Source: Chloroflexota bacterium
Lineage (GTDB): Bacteria; Chloroflexota; Limnocylindria; Limnocylindrales; CSP1-4
Length of the DNA stretch: 38,654 nt
Assembly: GCA_017881905.1 (NCBI GenBank)
Contig: JADGQI010000111.1
Span: 1 to 38,654 of the forward strand
Direction of reading: 5' to 3'
Shown here piece by piece: positions 23,319 through 31,322 of the stretch. The notes below the pieces were generated by a model. It was not told where the DNA came from and made no database searches. It saw only the letters and a program-made list of their open reading frames with translations. A program made the translations under genes and the position numbers. Each line of letters opens with the position of its first letter. Position 1 is the stretch's first letter.

Positions 23319-23513
23319 ATGGCATCCATGGCCATCAATGAACTCGGTCCGATGCTCACTGCGAGCGAGGTCGCCGACATGCTTCACCTCCACGTCAACA
23401 CGGTGAAGCGGCTCGGCGACCGTGGCGAGCTCCCGTTCTACCGCGTCTGCAAGCGAGGCGATCGGCGCTTCCGCTATGAAGACGTCATGAACTTCCTGGC
23501 TCGCAACCGCTAG
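23319..23513 (+). CDS. BldC / excisionase-like small DNA-binding protein
   Basis: 64 aa. 'MLTASEVADMLHLHVNTVKRLGDRGELPFYRVCKRGDRRFRYEDVMNFLARN' is a MerR-like helix-turn-helix of the helix_turn_helix_17/excisionase type, as in BldC, with helix, recognition helix (VNTVKRLGDRG) and wing ('RRFRYEDV'). Such proteins are small regulators in high-GC bacteria, or excisionases of mobile elements; no integrase is nearby, so regulation is the better guess. Two in-frame ATGs (23319, 23328) are possible. It follows the pilin gene after 254 bases that show no other gene, and ends before a terminator. Confidence 0.8.
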   Translation: MASMAINELGPMLTASEVADMLHLHVNTVKRLGDRGELPFYRVCKRGDRRFRYEDVMNFLARNR

Positions 23514-23568
23514 ATCGGACCTCGGCGTCCGCAGGACTTCAGGCGCCGCTCCACCCTCCGCGTCTTCC

Positions 23569-23598
23569 AAGAGCGCCCGTTGGCCGACGGGCGCTCTT
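23569..23598. terminator. terminator between convergent genes
   Basis: AAGAGCGCCCGT (23569-23580) and ACGGGCGCTCTT (23587-23598) form a perfect 12-bp stem with a 6-base loop. A pyrimidine-rich TTCCTCGTCC follows. It lies between the HTH gene stop (+) and the aminotransferase stop (-) and could serve both. Confidence 0.75.
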
Positions 23599-23642
23599 CC
23601 TCGTCCTGGATCCGACCGACCGGGTCGGCCGCGACTGACGTG

Positions 23643-24923
23643 TCAGACCTTGCCGAGCGCCCCCCAGAAGATCGCCAACGCCTCGTCGATCTCGGCGGCC
23701 GTCACATCGATCGGCGGGATCCAGCGGATCACCTGGTGGGCGCGGCCGCACGACAGGACCAGCAGGCCGTCGTCGGCGCACTGGGCGACCAGCGCGTCGG
23801 CCGTCGCCCCGTCGGGCTCGCCGCTCTCCGTATCCTTGACGAATTCGACCCCGACCATGAGCCCGGGCCCGCGGACGTCCCCGATCCGGCCATCCTCCGC
23901 CTGGAACCGCTGCAGGCCGGCGCTCAGCTGCTCGCCGCGGGCGGCGGCATTGGCGATCAGGTCCTGGGCCTCGATCGTCTCGAGGACGGCGATCCCGGCT
24001 GCGCAGGCGACCGGGTTGCCGCCGTACGTCGTCCCGTGGGCGCTCCGTCCCCAGCGTTCCTGGAGGTCTCGTCGGGTCGCGATGGCGGACAGCGGCAGGC
24101 CGTTGGCGATGGCCTTGGCGATGCATACGACATCGGGGACGATCCCGGCGTGCTCGAATGCCCACATCTTCCCGGTCCGCGCGTAGCCCGACTGGACCTC
24201 GTCCATGATGAGAAGGATCCCGTGGTCGTCGCACAGCGCTCGCAGGCCGACCAGGAACTCGGGCGGCGCAGGGTAGTACCCGCCTTCGCCCTGGACCGGT
24301 TCGATGACGATCGCGGCCACCTGCGCCGGTGCGATGACCGTCTCGAACAGCGAGGCGAGGATCGCGAGACAGGCGCGGGACGCCGCCGCGCCGTCTCCCC
24401 CGAAGTCCGGATAGACGGCTGGGAACGGAGCGAAGTAGACGCTGGGCAGGAGCGGCTCGTAGCCGGTTCGGTAGTTGAGGTTGGACGTGGTGACGCTGGC
24501 CGCGCCGAACGTCCGACCGTGGAACCCGCCGCGGAAGGCGACGATCCCCGGCCGGCCGGTGACCCGGCGGGCCAGCTTGAGCGCGGCCTCGATCGCCTCG
24601 GACCCCGAGTTCAGGAACATGACCGTATCGATGGGTGCGGGCAGGGTGTCGGCGACCATGCCGGCCAGCCGGGCCACTGGCTCGGCGAAGCCCATCGCGC
24701 CGGTCGGCCCGATCAGCCGGTCGACCTGGGCGTGGATCGCGGCGGTCACGGCCGGGTGGTGATGACCCAGCGCGGTGACCGCGATCCCGTTCGCGAAGTC
24801 GAGGTAGGCCGCCCCCGAGGTGTCGTACAAGCGGTGGCCCTCTCCATGGCTCCAGCTGCGCTCGAAGTAGCGGCCGAGCACCGGCGACAGGTGGGGCGAG
24901 TCATGGGAGAGGGGGTCGGCCAT
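23643..24923 (-). CDS. class III PLP-dependent aminotransferase (GabT/ArgD-like)
   Basis: 426 aa, fold-type I aminotransferase group III. Visible blocks: 'YLDFANGIAVTALGHHHPAV', 'NSGSEAIEAALKLAR' (phosphate-binding), 'GGFHGRTFGA', 'AAIVIEPVQGEGGY', 'LIMDEVQSGYARTGKMWAFEH' (Asp for the PLP ring nitrogen), 'CIAKAIANGLPLSA' (Schiff-base Lys) and 'HGTTYGGNPVA'. The Gln in 'DEVQ' and the overall set suit 4-aminobutyrate or related omega-amino acid transaminases better than a named enzyme; the exact amino donor cannot be read. AAGGA lies 8 bases before the ATG. Divergent from the acyl-CoA dehydrogenase gene. Confidence 0.88.
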   Translation of the reverse strand: MADPLSHDSPHLSPVLGRYFERSWSHGEGHRLYDTSGAAYLDFANGIAVTALGHHHPAVTAAIHAQVDRLIGPTGAMGFAEPVARLAGMVADTLPAPIDTVMFLNSGSEAIEAALKLARRVTGRPGIVAFRGGFHGRTFGAASVTTSNLNYRTGYEPLLPSVYFAPFPAVYPDFGGDGAAASRACLAILASLFETVIAPAQVAAIVIEPVQGEGGYYPAPPEFLVGLRALCDDHGILLIMDEVQSGYARTGKMWAFEHAGIVPDVVCIAKAIANGLPLSAIATRRDLQERWGRSAHGTTYGGNPVACAAGIAVLETIEAQDLIANAAARGEQLSAGLQRFQAEDGRIGDVRGPGLMVGVEFVKDTESGEPDGATADALVAQCADDGLLVLSCGRAHQVIRWIPPIDVTAAEIDEALAIFWGALGKV

Positions 24924-25020
24924 GGTCGGGGTCCTTCAGCGGGACGGCGCGGCGGCGCACGCGCCGGGGAGTCGGGCGAGCTCCGAGTATAGGCCGGGGC
25001 CTGGGTGGCAGAATGGCGTC

Positions 25021-26241
25021 GTGATCGACTTCTCCCTGACCGACGAGCAGCGGCTCGTCCAGCAGGCCGCCCGCGCGTTCGCCGAGGCCGAGATCCTGCC
25101 GCACATCCGCGAGTGGGACGAGAAGGGCGAGGTCCATCGGGAGGTCTTCGCCCGGATGGGCGAGCTCGGACTCCTGGGGGCGCCGATCCCGGAGACATAC
25201 GGCGGCGGCGGGATGGATTACATCAGCTTCGCCCTGCTGTGCGAGGAGCTCGAGCGAGCCGATACCGCCTTCCGCGTCGTCCAGAGCGTCCACGTCGGGC
25301 TGAACTCGCTGACCCTGCTCCAGTGGGGGACCGAGGATCAGCGCCAGCGCTACCTCGTCCCGCAGGCGCGCGGCGAGAAGCTGGCGACGTTCGGGCTGAC
25401 CGAGCCGGGGGTCGGCACGGATGCGGGGTCCCTCCAGACCACGGCCCGGCGGGATGGCGACATCTACCGCCTCAACGGCCAGAAGATCTGGATCAGCCTG
25501 GCCGACGTGGCCGACCATTTCCTCGTGTTCGCCACCGTGGACAAGGCAAGGAAGCACCGCGGCGTCACAGCGTTCATCCTCGAGCGCGGGTTCAAGGGCC
25601 TCAGCACGGGCACGCTCCACGGCAAGCTCGGGATCCGGGCCGGCAACACAGGTTTGATCAACCTCGACGATTGCGAGGTCCCCGTCGAGAATCGCGTCGG
25701 GGAGGAGGGCGAGGGCTTCCTCATCGCGATGAGCGCCATCGACCAGGGCCGCTACACGGTGGCCGCCGGTGCCGTTGGACTGGCTCAAGCCTGCCTTGAC
25801 GCGAGCGTCAGGTACGCCCACGAACGACAGACGTTCGGCGAGGAGATCGGCCGACACCAGCTGGTCAAGCAGATGATCGCCACGATGGCGCGCGGCACCG
25901 AGATCGGGCGGCTGCTCGTCTGGCGGGCCGGCTGGATCAAGAACCAGGGGCTGCGCAACACGCGTGAGACCAGCCTGGCCAAGTGGCATGCGACGGACCA
26001 CTCGGTCCAGGCCGCGCTCGATGCGATCCAGATCCACGGTGCCAACGGCTACAGCAACGAGTTCCCGGTCGAGCGCTACCTGCGGAACTCGAAGGCGGCG
26101 GTCATCTACGAGGGCACCAGCCAGCTCCACACCCTGATCCAGGCCGACTACGCGCTCGGCTACCGGGAGGATCGTCCGCTCCGCTGCGAGCCGTGGCCGG
26201 CACAGGGCTGGGAACGCGGCGTGCCCCGGGCGGTCGAATGA
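25021..26241 (+). CDS. acyl-CoA dehydrogenase
   Basis: 406 aa. 'FGLTEPGVGTDAGSLQTTA', 'GQKIWISLADVADHFLVFATVD', 'RQTFGEEIGRHQLVKQMIA', and near the end 'IQIHGANGYSNEFPVERYLRNSKAAVIYEGTSQLHTLIQ', where Glu in YEGTS is the expected catalytic base. It groups with short-chain or glutaryl-CoA-type dehydrogenases but not with certainty. GTG 25021 lies 6 nt after CAGAAT (25009-25014); an earlier in-frame ATG at 24922 would add an unlikely Pro/Gly-rich head. Only about 40% of residues look shared with the other acyl-CoA dehydrogenase in this window, so they are distinct enzymes. Confidence 0.9.
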   Translation: MIDFSLTDEQRLVQQAARAFAEAEILPHIREWDEKGEVHREVFARMGELGLLGAPIPETYGGGGMDYISFALLCEELERADTAFRVVQSVHVGLNSLTLLQWGTEDQRQRYLVPQARGEKLATFGLTEPGVGTDAGSLQTTARRDGDIYRLNGQKIWISLADVADHFLVFATVDKARKHRGVTAFILERGFKGLSTGTLHGKLGIRAGNTGLINLDDCEVPVENRVGEEGEGFLIAMSAIDQGRYTVAAGAVGLAQACLDASVRYAHERQTFGEEIGRHQLVKQMIATMARGTEIGRLLVWRAGWIKNQGLRNTRETSLAKWHATDHSVQAALDAIQIHGANGYSNEFPVERYLRNSKAAVIYEGTSQLHTLIQADYALGYREDRPLRCEPWPAQGWERGVPRAVE

Positions 26242-26257
26242 CCTCACGGGCCACCGG

Positions 26258-26533
26258 ATGACCCCACTGGCGGATCGGGCGGTCCCAGGGATCGGCGAGC
26301 GGATCCGGCTCCGTTCGGGCCTCGCCGGTCGACCGCCCGGCATCGCGTTCGCGATCGTCATCGTCGGCCTGGGGCTGCTCGGGGCGGACCTGTTCGGGGT
26401 CATCCACATCGTCGGCGGTTCGCTGCGCGGGAACGGCCGCGCCGCGGCGTTCGGTGTCGAGCTGGCCGCCGCGACGACCGCTCTCCTCGCGGCGCTCGCC
26501 TGGACCGTCCGCCGGACGGCGAATCGTCGGTGA
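26258..26533 (+). CDS. small two-helix membrane protein
   Basis: 91 aa with two hydrophobic segments (about 28-50 and 64-84) and basic flanks. I do not recognise a family. Its TGA overlaps the GTG start of the GMC oxidoreductase gene (26530-26533), so the two are translationally coupled; a role as membrane partner or anchor for the oxidoreductase is a reasonable guess but unproven. The start at ATG 26258 lies 16 bases after the acyl-CoA dehydrogenase stop without a strong ribosome site. Confidence 0.6.
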   Translation: MTPLADRAVPGIGERIRLRSGLAGRPPGIAFAIVIVGLGLLGADLFGVIHIVGGSLRGNGRAAAFGVELAAATTALLAALAWTVRRTANRR

Positions 26534-28641
26534 CCGCGCCTTCCGACGCCGAGCCGGCCCCTGGACCCGACGGGGAGGCCGGGGACCGGGCGTCGACGGT
26601 GCCGCCCGGCTGGAGTGCCGCGGAGATCGCGACCCTGGTGCTCCTGGCCGAGACGTTCGTCGCGGGGCGCGCCGAGCGTCGCGCGGTGATGGCGGCCGAG
26701 GCGCTCAGCCTGGCCCTCGATCCGGCCCAGGTGCGTCAGCTCCGGCTCGTCCTGCGGCTGCTCGAGTCGCGCCCGGCGAACCTCGCCCTGGCTCGACGGG
26801 CCGTGCGGTTCGGCGACCTGGATCCAGCCGCGCGCGAGCGGTATCTCCTGGATTGGGGCCGGTCGCGCCTGACTCTGCGGCGCTCGGCGTTCGCGGCGTA
26901 CCGCCGGCTGCTGAGCTTCCTGGCGTACGGCGACCCAGGCGATGCCGGTGATCCGAACCCGAACCTGGCCACGATCGGCTACGTCCAGGACGACCCGGGT
27001 CTGACAGTCGAGCCGACGACGATCGTGCCGTTCGCATTGCCGCCGAGGCCGGACGGCGGTGAAGCCGTCACGCTCGAGGCGGACGTTGTCGTCGTCGGCT
27101 CCGGAGCCGGTGGCGGGGTCGTCGCACGCGCCCTGGCCGAGGCCGGTCGCTCGGTCGTCGTGCTCGAGGCCGGGCCGTTCGTGCCGGAACCGGCGATGCC
27201 GCGCTCCGAGCTCGACGCGTTCGACCGGCTCTACCTGGATCACGGCCTGACGGCCACGTGGGACGGATCCGTGTCGATCCTGGCCGGGGCCGGCGTCGGG
27301 GGAGGGACGACGATCAACTGGATGACGTCGATCGCCGCGCCCGATCCGGTCCGGCGCGGATGGGTTCGGGCCCATGGCATCGACGGGTTCGACGGGGCCG
27401 AAGGCGATGCGGACTACGCCGCGATCGGCGACGAGCTCGGCATCACCGAGACCGCGCCCATCCCGCCGAAGGACGCGATGCTCATCCGGGGCGCCCAGGC
27501 CGGCGGCCTCGACGCGGGCCCGACGCGACGCAACGCCGTCGGCTGCGAGGCCTGCGGCTCATGCCCGTTCGGCTGCCGTGCCGGGACGAAGCGATCCGGA
27601 CTGCGGGCGCACCTCGAGGACGCCTGCCGGGCGGGCGCCCGGCTCGTCCCCGATGCCCGTGTCGATCGCGTGATCGTCGAAAGTGGCCGGGCCGTCGGGG
27701 TCGAGGCGACGGTCGGCTGGGAGGCGCCGTCCAGCCGTGCCCTGGCCGCCGGCGGTCATCCCGTGGCTCGGCGGCGGCTCATCGTCCGCGGCCCCCAGGT
27801 CGTCCTCGCCGCGGGGGCCCTGCGGACGCCGGTCGTGCTCGAGCGATCCGGGATCCGACACCCGGCAGCCGGACGGTACCTGCTGCTCCACCCGGTATCG
27901 GTCCTGGCCGGGATCTTCGCCGAGCCGATCGACATGTGGCGTGGGCCGGCGCAGGGGGCGAGGTCGCTCGCCTTCGTCGACGGCGTTCGCGGCCGGAACG
28001 GCTACACGATCGAATCCGCGCCCGGTCACCCCGGGCTGATCGCGCTGGCCCTGCCGTGGGACGGGAACGCTGCGAACGCGGCGCTCATGGCCCGGATCCG
28101 GCACGTCTCGCCGCTCATCGCGATCGGCCGGGATGGCGGGACCGGCCGGGTCCGAGCGACGGCCTCGGGCGGGGCGCGGATCGACTACCGGCTGGACCGC
28201 GTCGGCGTGACCACGCTGCGCCACGGGCTGGTGACGATGGCGCGGATCGCCCGGGCGGCCGGTGCCCTCGAGATGGTCGCGGCGGGGACGCCCGGCCTGT
28301 GGCACCGACCGGTCGCAGCGGGGCCGGGCGACGAGGCGCGGGCGTTCGCGGCCTTCGAGGCGCGGGTCGCCCGGTTCGACTTCGGACCGAACCGCGGTGC
28401 GGTGTTCAGTGCCCATCAGATGGGCACCGCGCGATTCGGGTCCGATCCGAAGCGCCACGTTTGCGATCCGGGCGGACGCGTCCGATCGGGGGCCGGCCGC
28501 GGTCCCGGCCGCGACGCCGTCGTTGCGGGTCTGTACGTCGCGGACACCTCGCTCTTCCCGACGGGCATCGGCGTCAACCCGATGCTGACGGTCATGGCGC
28601 TCGCGCGGCGGGTGTCGCGAACGGTCCTCGCCGAGGCCTGA
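26530..28641 (+). CDS. GMC-family FAD oxidoreductase (long-chain alcohol oxidase-like)
   Basis: 703 aa. A helical N-terminal part (about 20-140) precedes the FAD-binding 'DVVVVGSGAGGGVVARALAEAGRSVVVLEAGP' (about 187-218). 'GAGVGGGTTINWM' follows, then a Cys-rich block with C339, C342, C345 and C349. The C-terminal 'SAHQMGTARFG' supplies the catalytic His, and 'GIGVNPMLTVMALA' supplies the second active-site position (Asn). This set suits the long-chain fatty alcohol oxidase / glucose-methanol-choline branch with a four-Cys loop. The Cys block could hold a cluster or disulfides. Start GTG 26530. Confidence 0.88.
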   Translation: MTAPSDAEPAPGPDGEAGDRASTVPPGWSAAEIATLVLLAETFVAGRAERRAVMAAEALSLALDPAQVRQLRLVLRLLESRPANLALARRAVRFGDLDPAARERYLLDWGRSRLTLRRSAFAAYRRLLSFLAYGDPGDAGDPNPNLATIGYVQDDPGLTVEPTTIVPFALPPRPDGGEAVTLEADVVVVGSGAGGGVVARALAEAGRSVVVLEAGPFVPEPAMPRSELDAFDRLYLDHGLTATWDGSVSILAGAGVGGGTTINWMTSIAAPDPVRRGWVRAHGIDGFDGAEGDADYAAIGDELGITETAPIPPKDAMLIRGAQAGGLDAGPTRRNAVGCEACGSCPFGCRAGTKRSGLRAHLEDACRAGARLVPDARVDRVIVESGRAVGVEATVGWEAPSSRALAAGGHPVARRRLIVRGPQVVLAAGALRTPVVLERSGIRHPAAGRYLLLHPVSVLAGIFAEPIDMWRGPAQGARSLAFVDGVRGRNGYTIESAPGHPGLIALALPWDGNAANAALMARIRHVSPLIAIGRDGGTGRVRATASGGARIDYRLDRVGVTTLRHGLVTMARIARAAGALEMVAAGTPGLWHRPVAAGPGDEARAFAAFEARVARFDFGPNRGAVFSAHQMGTARFGSDPKRHVCDPGGRVRSGAGRGPGRDAVVAGLYVADTSLFPTGIGVNPMLTVMALARRVSRTVLAEA

Positions 28642-28698
28642 CGACCCGCCGACCCGAGGAGCCGCGAGCCCGGCGGGCGGCAGGGGCAGGCGGCGGCG

Positions 28699-29796
28699 TC
28701 AGTCGGGGACGATGGCGCGGGCGCCGCCCAGGGTGGTCTCGCCGTCGGCGGTGCCTCGTGCGTGGCCGTCGTCATCGGACCGGTCGGTCGCCGGCGTCAC
28801 CTCGAGCGCGTCCCCCGACGCCCGGCTCCGCGCGGTGACGATGAGCGCCACGGCGAAGATGATCACCGCCCCCGCGACGACGGTCCGCGGCTCGATCGTC
28901 TCGCCCAGGAGGAGCCCCGCGAGGACGAAGGCCACGACCGGGTTGACGTAGGCGTAGGTCGCGACCCGAGGCAGCGGAGCGACGCGCAGCAGCCAGACGA
29001 AGGTCGTGAACCCGACCAGGCTACCGATCGTGATCAAGTACAGCAGTCCGAGCCATGATCGGGCGGACACGCTGGCGACGTCGAACGTCCGGAGCTCGCC
29101 GACCGCGACGGCGCCGGCGAGCAGAAGACCACCGCCACACAGCATCTGCAGTCCGGTGGCGGTCAACGGCCGCCGCGGCAGCCGGGCGCGATGTGACGAG
29201 TAGACCGACCCCGCGCCCCAGAACAGCGGAGACAGGAGCAGGACGAAGACGCCCAGCGGGTCGAACGCCGACCCGTCCTGTCGGCCGAGCGGGGCGACCA
29301 GGATGACGACACCGACCAGGCCGATGACGATCCCCGCGAGCGCCGCCGTCGGCAGACGCTCGTCGAAGAACACCCGACCGAGGACAGCGACCCAGAGCGG
29401 CATCGTGGCGATGAAGATGGCGGCGATGCCGGCCGGCACCATCGTCTCGCCGAGCGCGACCATGCCCATCCCGCCGAACAGCAGGGCGCCACCGACGATC
29501 GCCGAGTCACGCCACTCGCGCCGGGTCGGCAGGTGTGGACGGTCGGCCTCGGTGACGTTCGGGTCGTCGCGCAGGCGACGGGCGGCGACGATCTCCCAGG
29601 CGATGAGGATGAGCCCGGCGATCAGGAAGCGGACCCCGGCCATCAGGAACGGCGGGATGGTCTCGACGCTCAGGCGGATCCCGATGTAGGTCGAGCCCCA
29701 CACGAAGTAGAGCGTGAACAGCCCGGCCCAGATCGCGATCGGGCTGACCGCCCGGCGACGGGTCACCGTTGCACTTGGCTCAGTCGACTGGTCCAA
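28699..29796 (-). CDS. EamA/DMT-family transporter
   Basis: About 365 aa with ten hydrophobic segments in two EamA repeats: 'IAIWAGLFTLYFVWGSTYIGIRLSVETIPPFLMAGVRFLIAG' opens the first and 'TATGLQMLCGGGLLLAGA' the second. The usual Pro/Glu and 'GET..P' sites are present ('ALGETMVPAG', 'LLGETIEP'). These export amino acids or other metabolites; the substrate is unknown. The start is uncertain. TTG 29796 lies 6 nt after a TATGCT box (29803-29808), the leaderless pattern here. GTG 29766 is the alternative and lies just after a 30-base palindrome. Convergent with the GMC gene. Confidence 0.85.
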   Translation of the reverse strand: MDQSTEPSATVTRRRAVSPIAIWAGLFTLYFVWGSTYIGIRLSVETIPPFLMAGVRFLIAGLILIAWEIVAARRLRDDPNVTEADRPHLPTRREWRDSAIVGGALLFGGMGMVALGETMVPAGIAAIFIATMPLWVAVLGRVFFDERLPTAALAGIVIGLVGVVILVAPLGRQDGSAFDPLGVFVLLLSPLFWGAGSVYSSHRARLPRRPLTATGLQMLCGGGLLLAGAVAVGELRTFDVASVSARSWLGLLYLITIGSLVGFTTFVWLLRVAPLPRVATYAYVNPVVAFVLAGLLLGETIEPRTVVAGAVIIFAVALIVTARSRASGDALEVTPATDRSDDDGHARGTADGETTLGGARAIVPD

Positions 29797-29800
29797 GTGC
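29771..29800. promoter_or_regulatory. 30-base near-perfect palindrome at the EamA start
   Basis: GCACTTGG (29771-29778) and CCAAGTGC (29793-29800) flank a central AGTCGACT; only two positions of each half do not match. It covers the predicted transcription and translation start of the transporter, so it could be a repressor site or a start-blocking hairpin. Confidence 0.6.
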
Positions 29801-29849
29801 GGAGCATAGCGCTCCGGAGCCCGCCGCGCACATCCGATCCGGGGCCGTT

Positions 29850-30662
29850 CTAGGCGGCGGCCGACACCCCCGTCGGGCGACACCGGCGGCAGGCTCGGTA
29901 GCCGGCCCGCTCGCCGTCGGTGGCCGAATGGAAGGGCACGCGGTGGGCACCGGTGATCCGCCGAGCCGCGTGGCACGACGGCAGGCAATAGATCCGTGTC
30001 GTGTCCGAGCCGATGTAGCGGATGCCGGCCCGGGCGAGCGTCTCCAGCTCGTCGGGGTCGAGCCCCTCGGCCTCGAGGATCGTCCGCTTGTTGGCCGGGC
30101 CCCCGAGCGAGTACTGGCCGATCATCCCGTCGCTCCGGACCACCCGGTGGCACGGGACGATGAGCGGGACCGGGTTGTGCCCGAGCGCCGTGCCGACGGC
30201 GCGGACGGCCTTGGGTCGGCCGATCTCGGCGGCGATCCAACCGTACGGCCGGACCTCGCCGCGAGGGATCTCGAGCGCCTTGGTCCAGACGTCCCGCTCG
30301 AACCCGGTCCGCCCGCGGAGGTCCAGCTCGATCGACACCCGCCGGCCGCCGTCGAGTCGTCGGGCGATCGCCCGCTCGAGCTTCTCCGGCAGGGCGGCGA
30401 CGGCGTAGGCCGGGCGCCCGAAGCGCGCGACGTGTGACCGCTCGAAGGCTCGTCCGTCGGGAGCCGTCTCGACGGCGACCACGCCGAGGCCGTTGAACGC
30501 GACGTAGAGCGGCCCGATCGGCGACGGCATCGTGGTGTACGCGTCGGCCAGCCCGACCGCGACGAGCGTTCGCGGCAGCAGGCTGGACGGTGCATCCGTC
30601 CGCAGCTCGCCGAGCTCGGCGGCCAGTTCGTCGTCACTGGGCGCGATGAGCGGGTGGGTCAT
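29850..30662 (-). CDS. O6-methylguanine-DNA methyltransferase fused to a C-terminal Ada-type zinc domain
   Basis: 270 aa. Residues about 40-200 are an Ogt-type alkyltransferase with 'GTALGHNPVPLIVPCHRVV', where C171 is the methyl acceptor. After a short linker, residues 213-263 hold 'YCLPSC...ACRRC' (C226, C230, C258, C261), the four-cysteine zinc site of the Ada N-terminal domain, which accepts methyl from phosphotriesters. The order is reversed relative to E. coli Ada and the AraC-type DNA-binding domain is missing. ATG 30662 overlaps the stop of the ECF sigma gene (ATGA), so the pair is cotranscribed and translationally coupled. Confidence 0.88.
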   Translation of the reverse strand: MTHPLIAPSDDELAAELGELRTDAPSSLLPRTLVAVGLADAYTTMPSPIGPLYVAFNGLGVVAVETAPDGRAFERSHVARFGRPAYAVAALPEKLERAIARRLDGGRRVSIELDLRGRTGFERDVWTKALEIPRGEVRPYGWIAAEIGRPKAVRAVGTALGHNPVPLIVPCHRVVRSDGMIGQYSLGGPANKRTILEAEGLDPDELETLARAGIRYIGSDTTRIYCLPSCHAARRITGAHRVPFHSATDGERAGYRACRRCRPTGVSAAA

Positions 30663-31282
30663 CGGAGGACCTCCTGGAGGTGGGCGGCGGGATGCGTGCC
30701 GGAGGGGGATGGGTCGGATCTGGACTCGGCGTCGAGGGCCGCCCGGAGCAGCGCGAGGCCCCGGTGGACCTGTGCCTTGACGGTGCCCTCGGGCCGTTCG
30801 AGCGCGATGGCGATCTCGTCGTACCCGAGGCCATCGACGTGACGCAGGACGATCGGCGCGCGATATCGCTCGGGCAGGGCGAGCAGGCGGTTCGCCCAGG
30901 CCTCGATCGCCTGGCGGCGGTCCAGCCGGCCGTGCGGGGTCTCGGCCGATGTCCCGCTGGGGTGATCGAGCTCGTCGAGGAACGTCAACGACGCACGTCC
31001 GCCGGTCGTGGCGCGGCGACGGGCCCTCGTCCGTGCCACGTTGACGACGATCGTCGCGAGCCACGCGTCCAGCCGGAGCGCCGCGATGCGTTCGGCGTCC
31101 CAGCCGCCGAGCGCCCGGTAGGCGCGGATGAACGCGTCCTGTGCGGCATCCTCGGCCTCGGTCGGGTCGCCGAGGATCCGCAGGGCGATCGAATAGAGTC
31201 GATCCTGCCGGGCGCGGACGAGCCCCTCGAAGGCGAGGTCGAGATCGTCCGAGAGCGCGGCCAGGAGTGTCGCTTCGTCCAT
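30659..31282 (-). CDS. ECF-type RNA polymerase sigma factor
   Basis: 207 aa. Region 2 is visible as 'RLYSIALRILGDPTEAEDAAQDAFIRAYRALGGW' (about 28-60) and region 4 as 'LLALPERYRAPIVLRHVDGLGYDEIAIALERPEGTVKAQVHRGLALLR' (about 130-178). No anti-sigma gene follows; instead the next gene, overlapping by 4 nt, is a DNA-alkylation repair protein. Start ATG 31282 was chosen because the frame before it is not sigma-like. A CGGTCG-G-CGACCG palindrome (31298-31310) lies just upstream and may be an operator or part of an autoregulated promoter. Confidence 0.88.
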   Translation of the reverse strand: MDEATLLAALSDDLDLAFEGLVRARQDRLYSIALRILGDPTEAEDAAQDAFIRAYRALGGWDAERIAALRLDAWLATIVVNVARTRARRRATTGGRASLTFLDELDHPSGTSAETPHGRLDRRQAIEAWANRLLALPERYRAPIVLRHVDGLGYDEIAIALERPEGTVKAQVHRGLALLRAALDAESRSDPSPSGTHPAAHLQEVLR

Positions 31283-31322
31283 CACGAGTCCATAACACGG
31301 TCGGCGACCGTTCGGTTGCGTC

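Noticed and set aside
24901-27375. 824-aa open frame on the minus strand
   Set aside because: It is antisense to the acyl-CoA dehydrogenase, small membrane protein and GMC genes, has no fold or motif, and is rich in Arg/Asp/Gly/Pro as expected of a GC-rich shadow frame.
28645-28677. CCCGCCG...CGGCGGG repeat between GMC and EamA genes
   Set aside because: Only 7 bp with a 19-base loop in GC-rich sequence; not distinguishable from chance.
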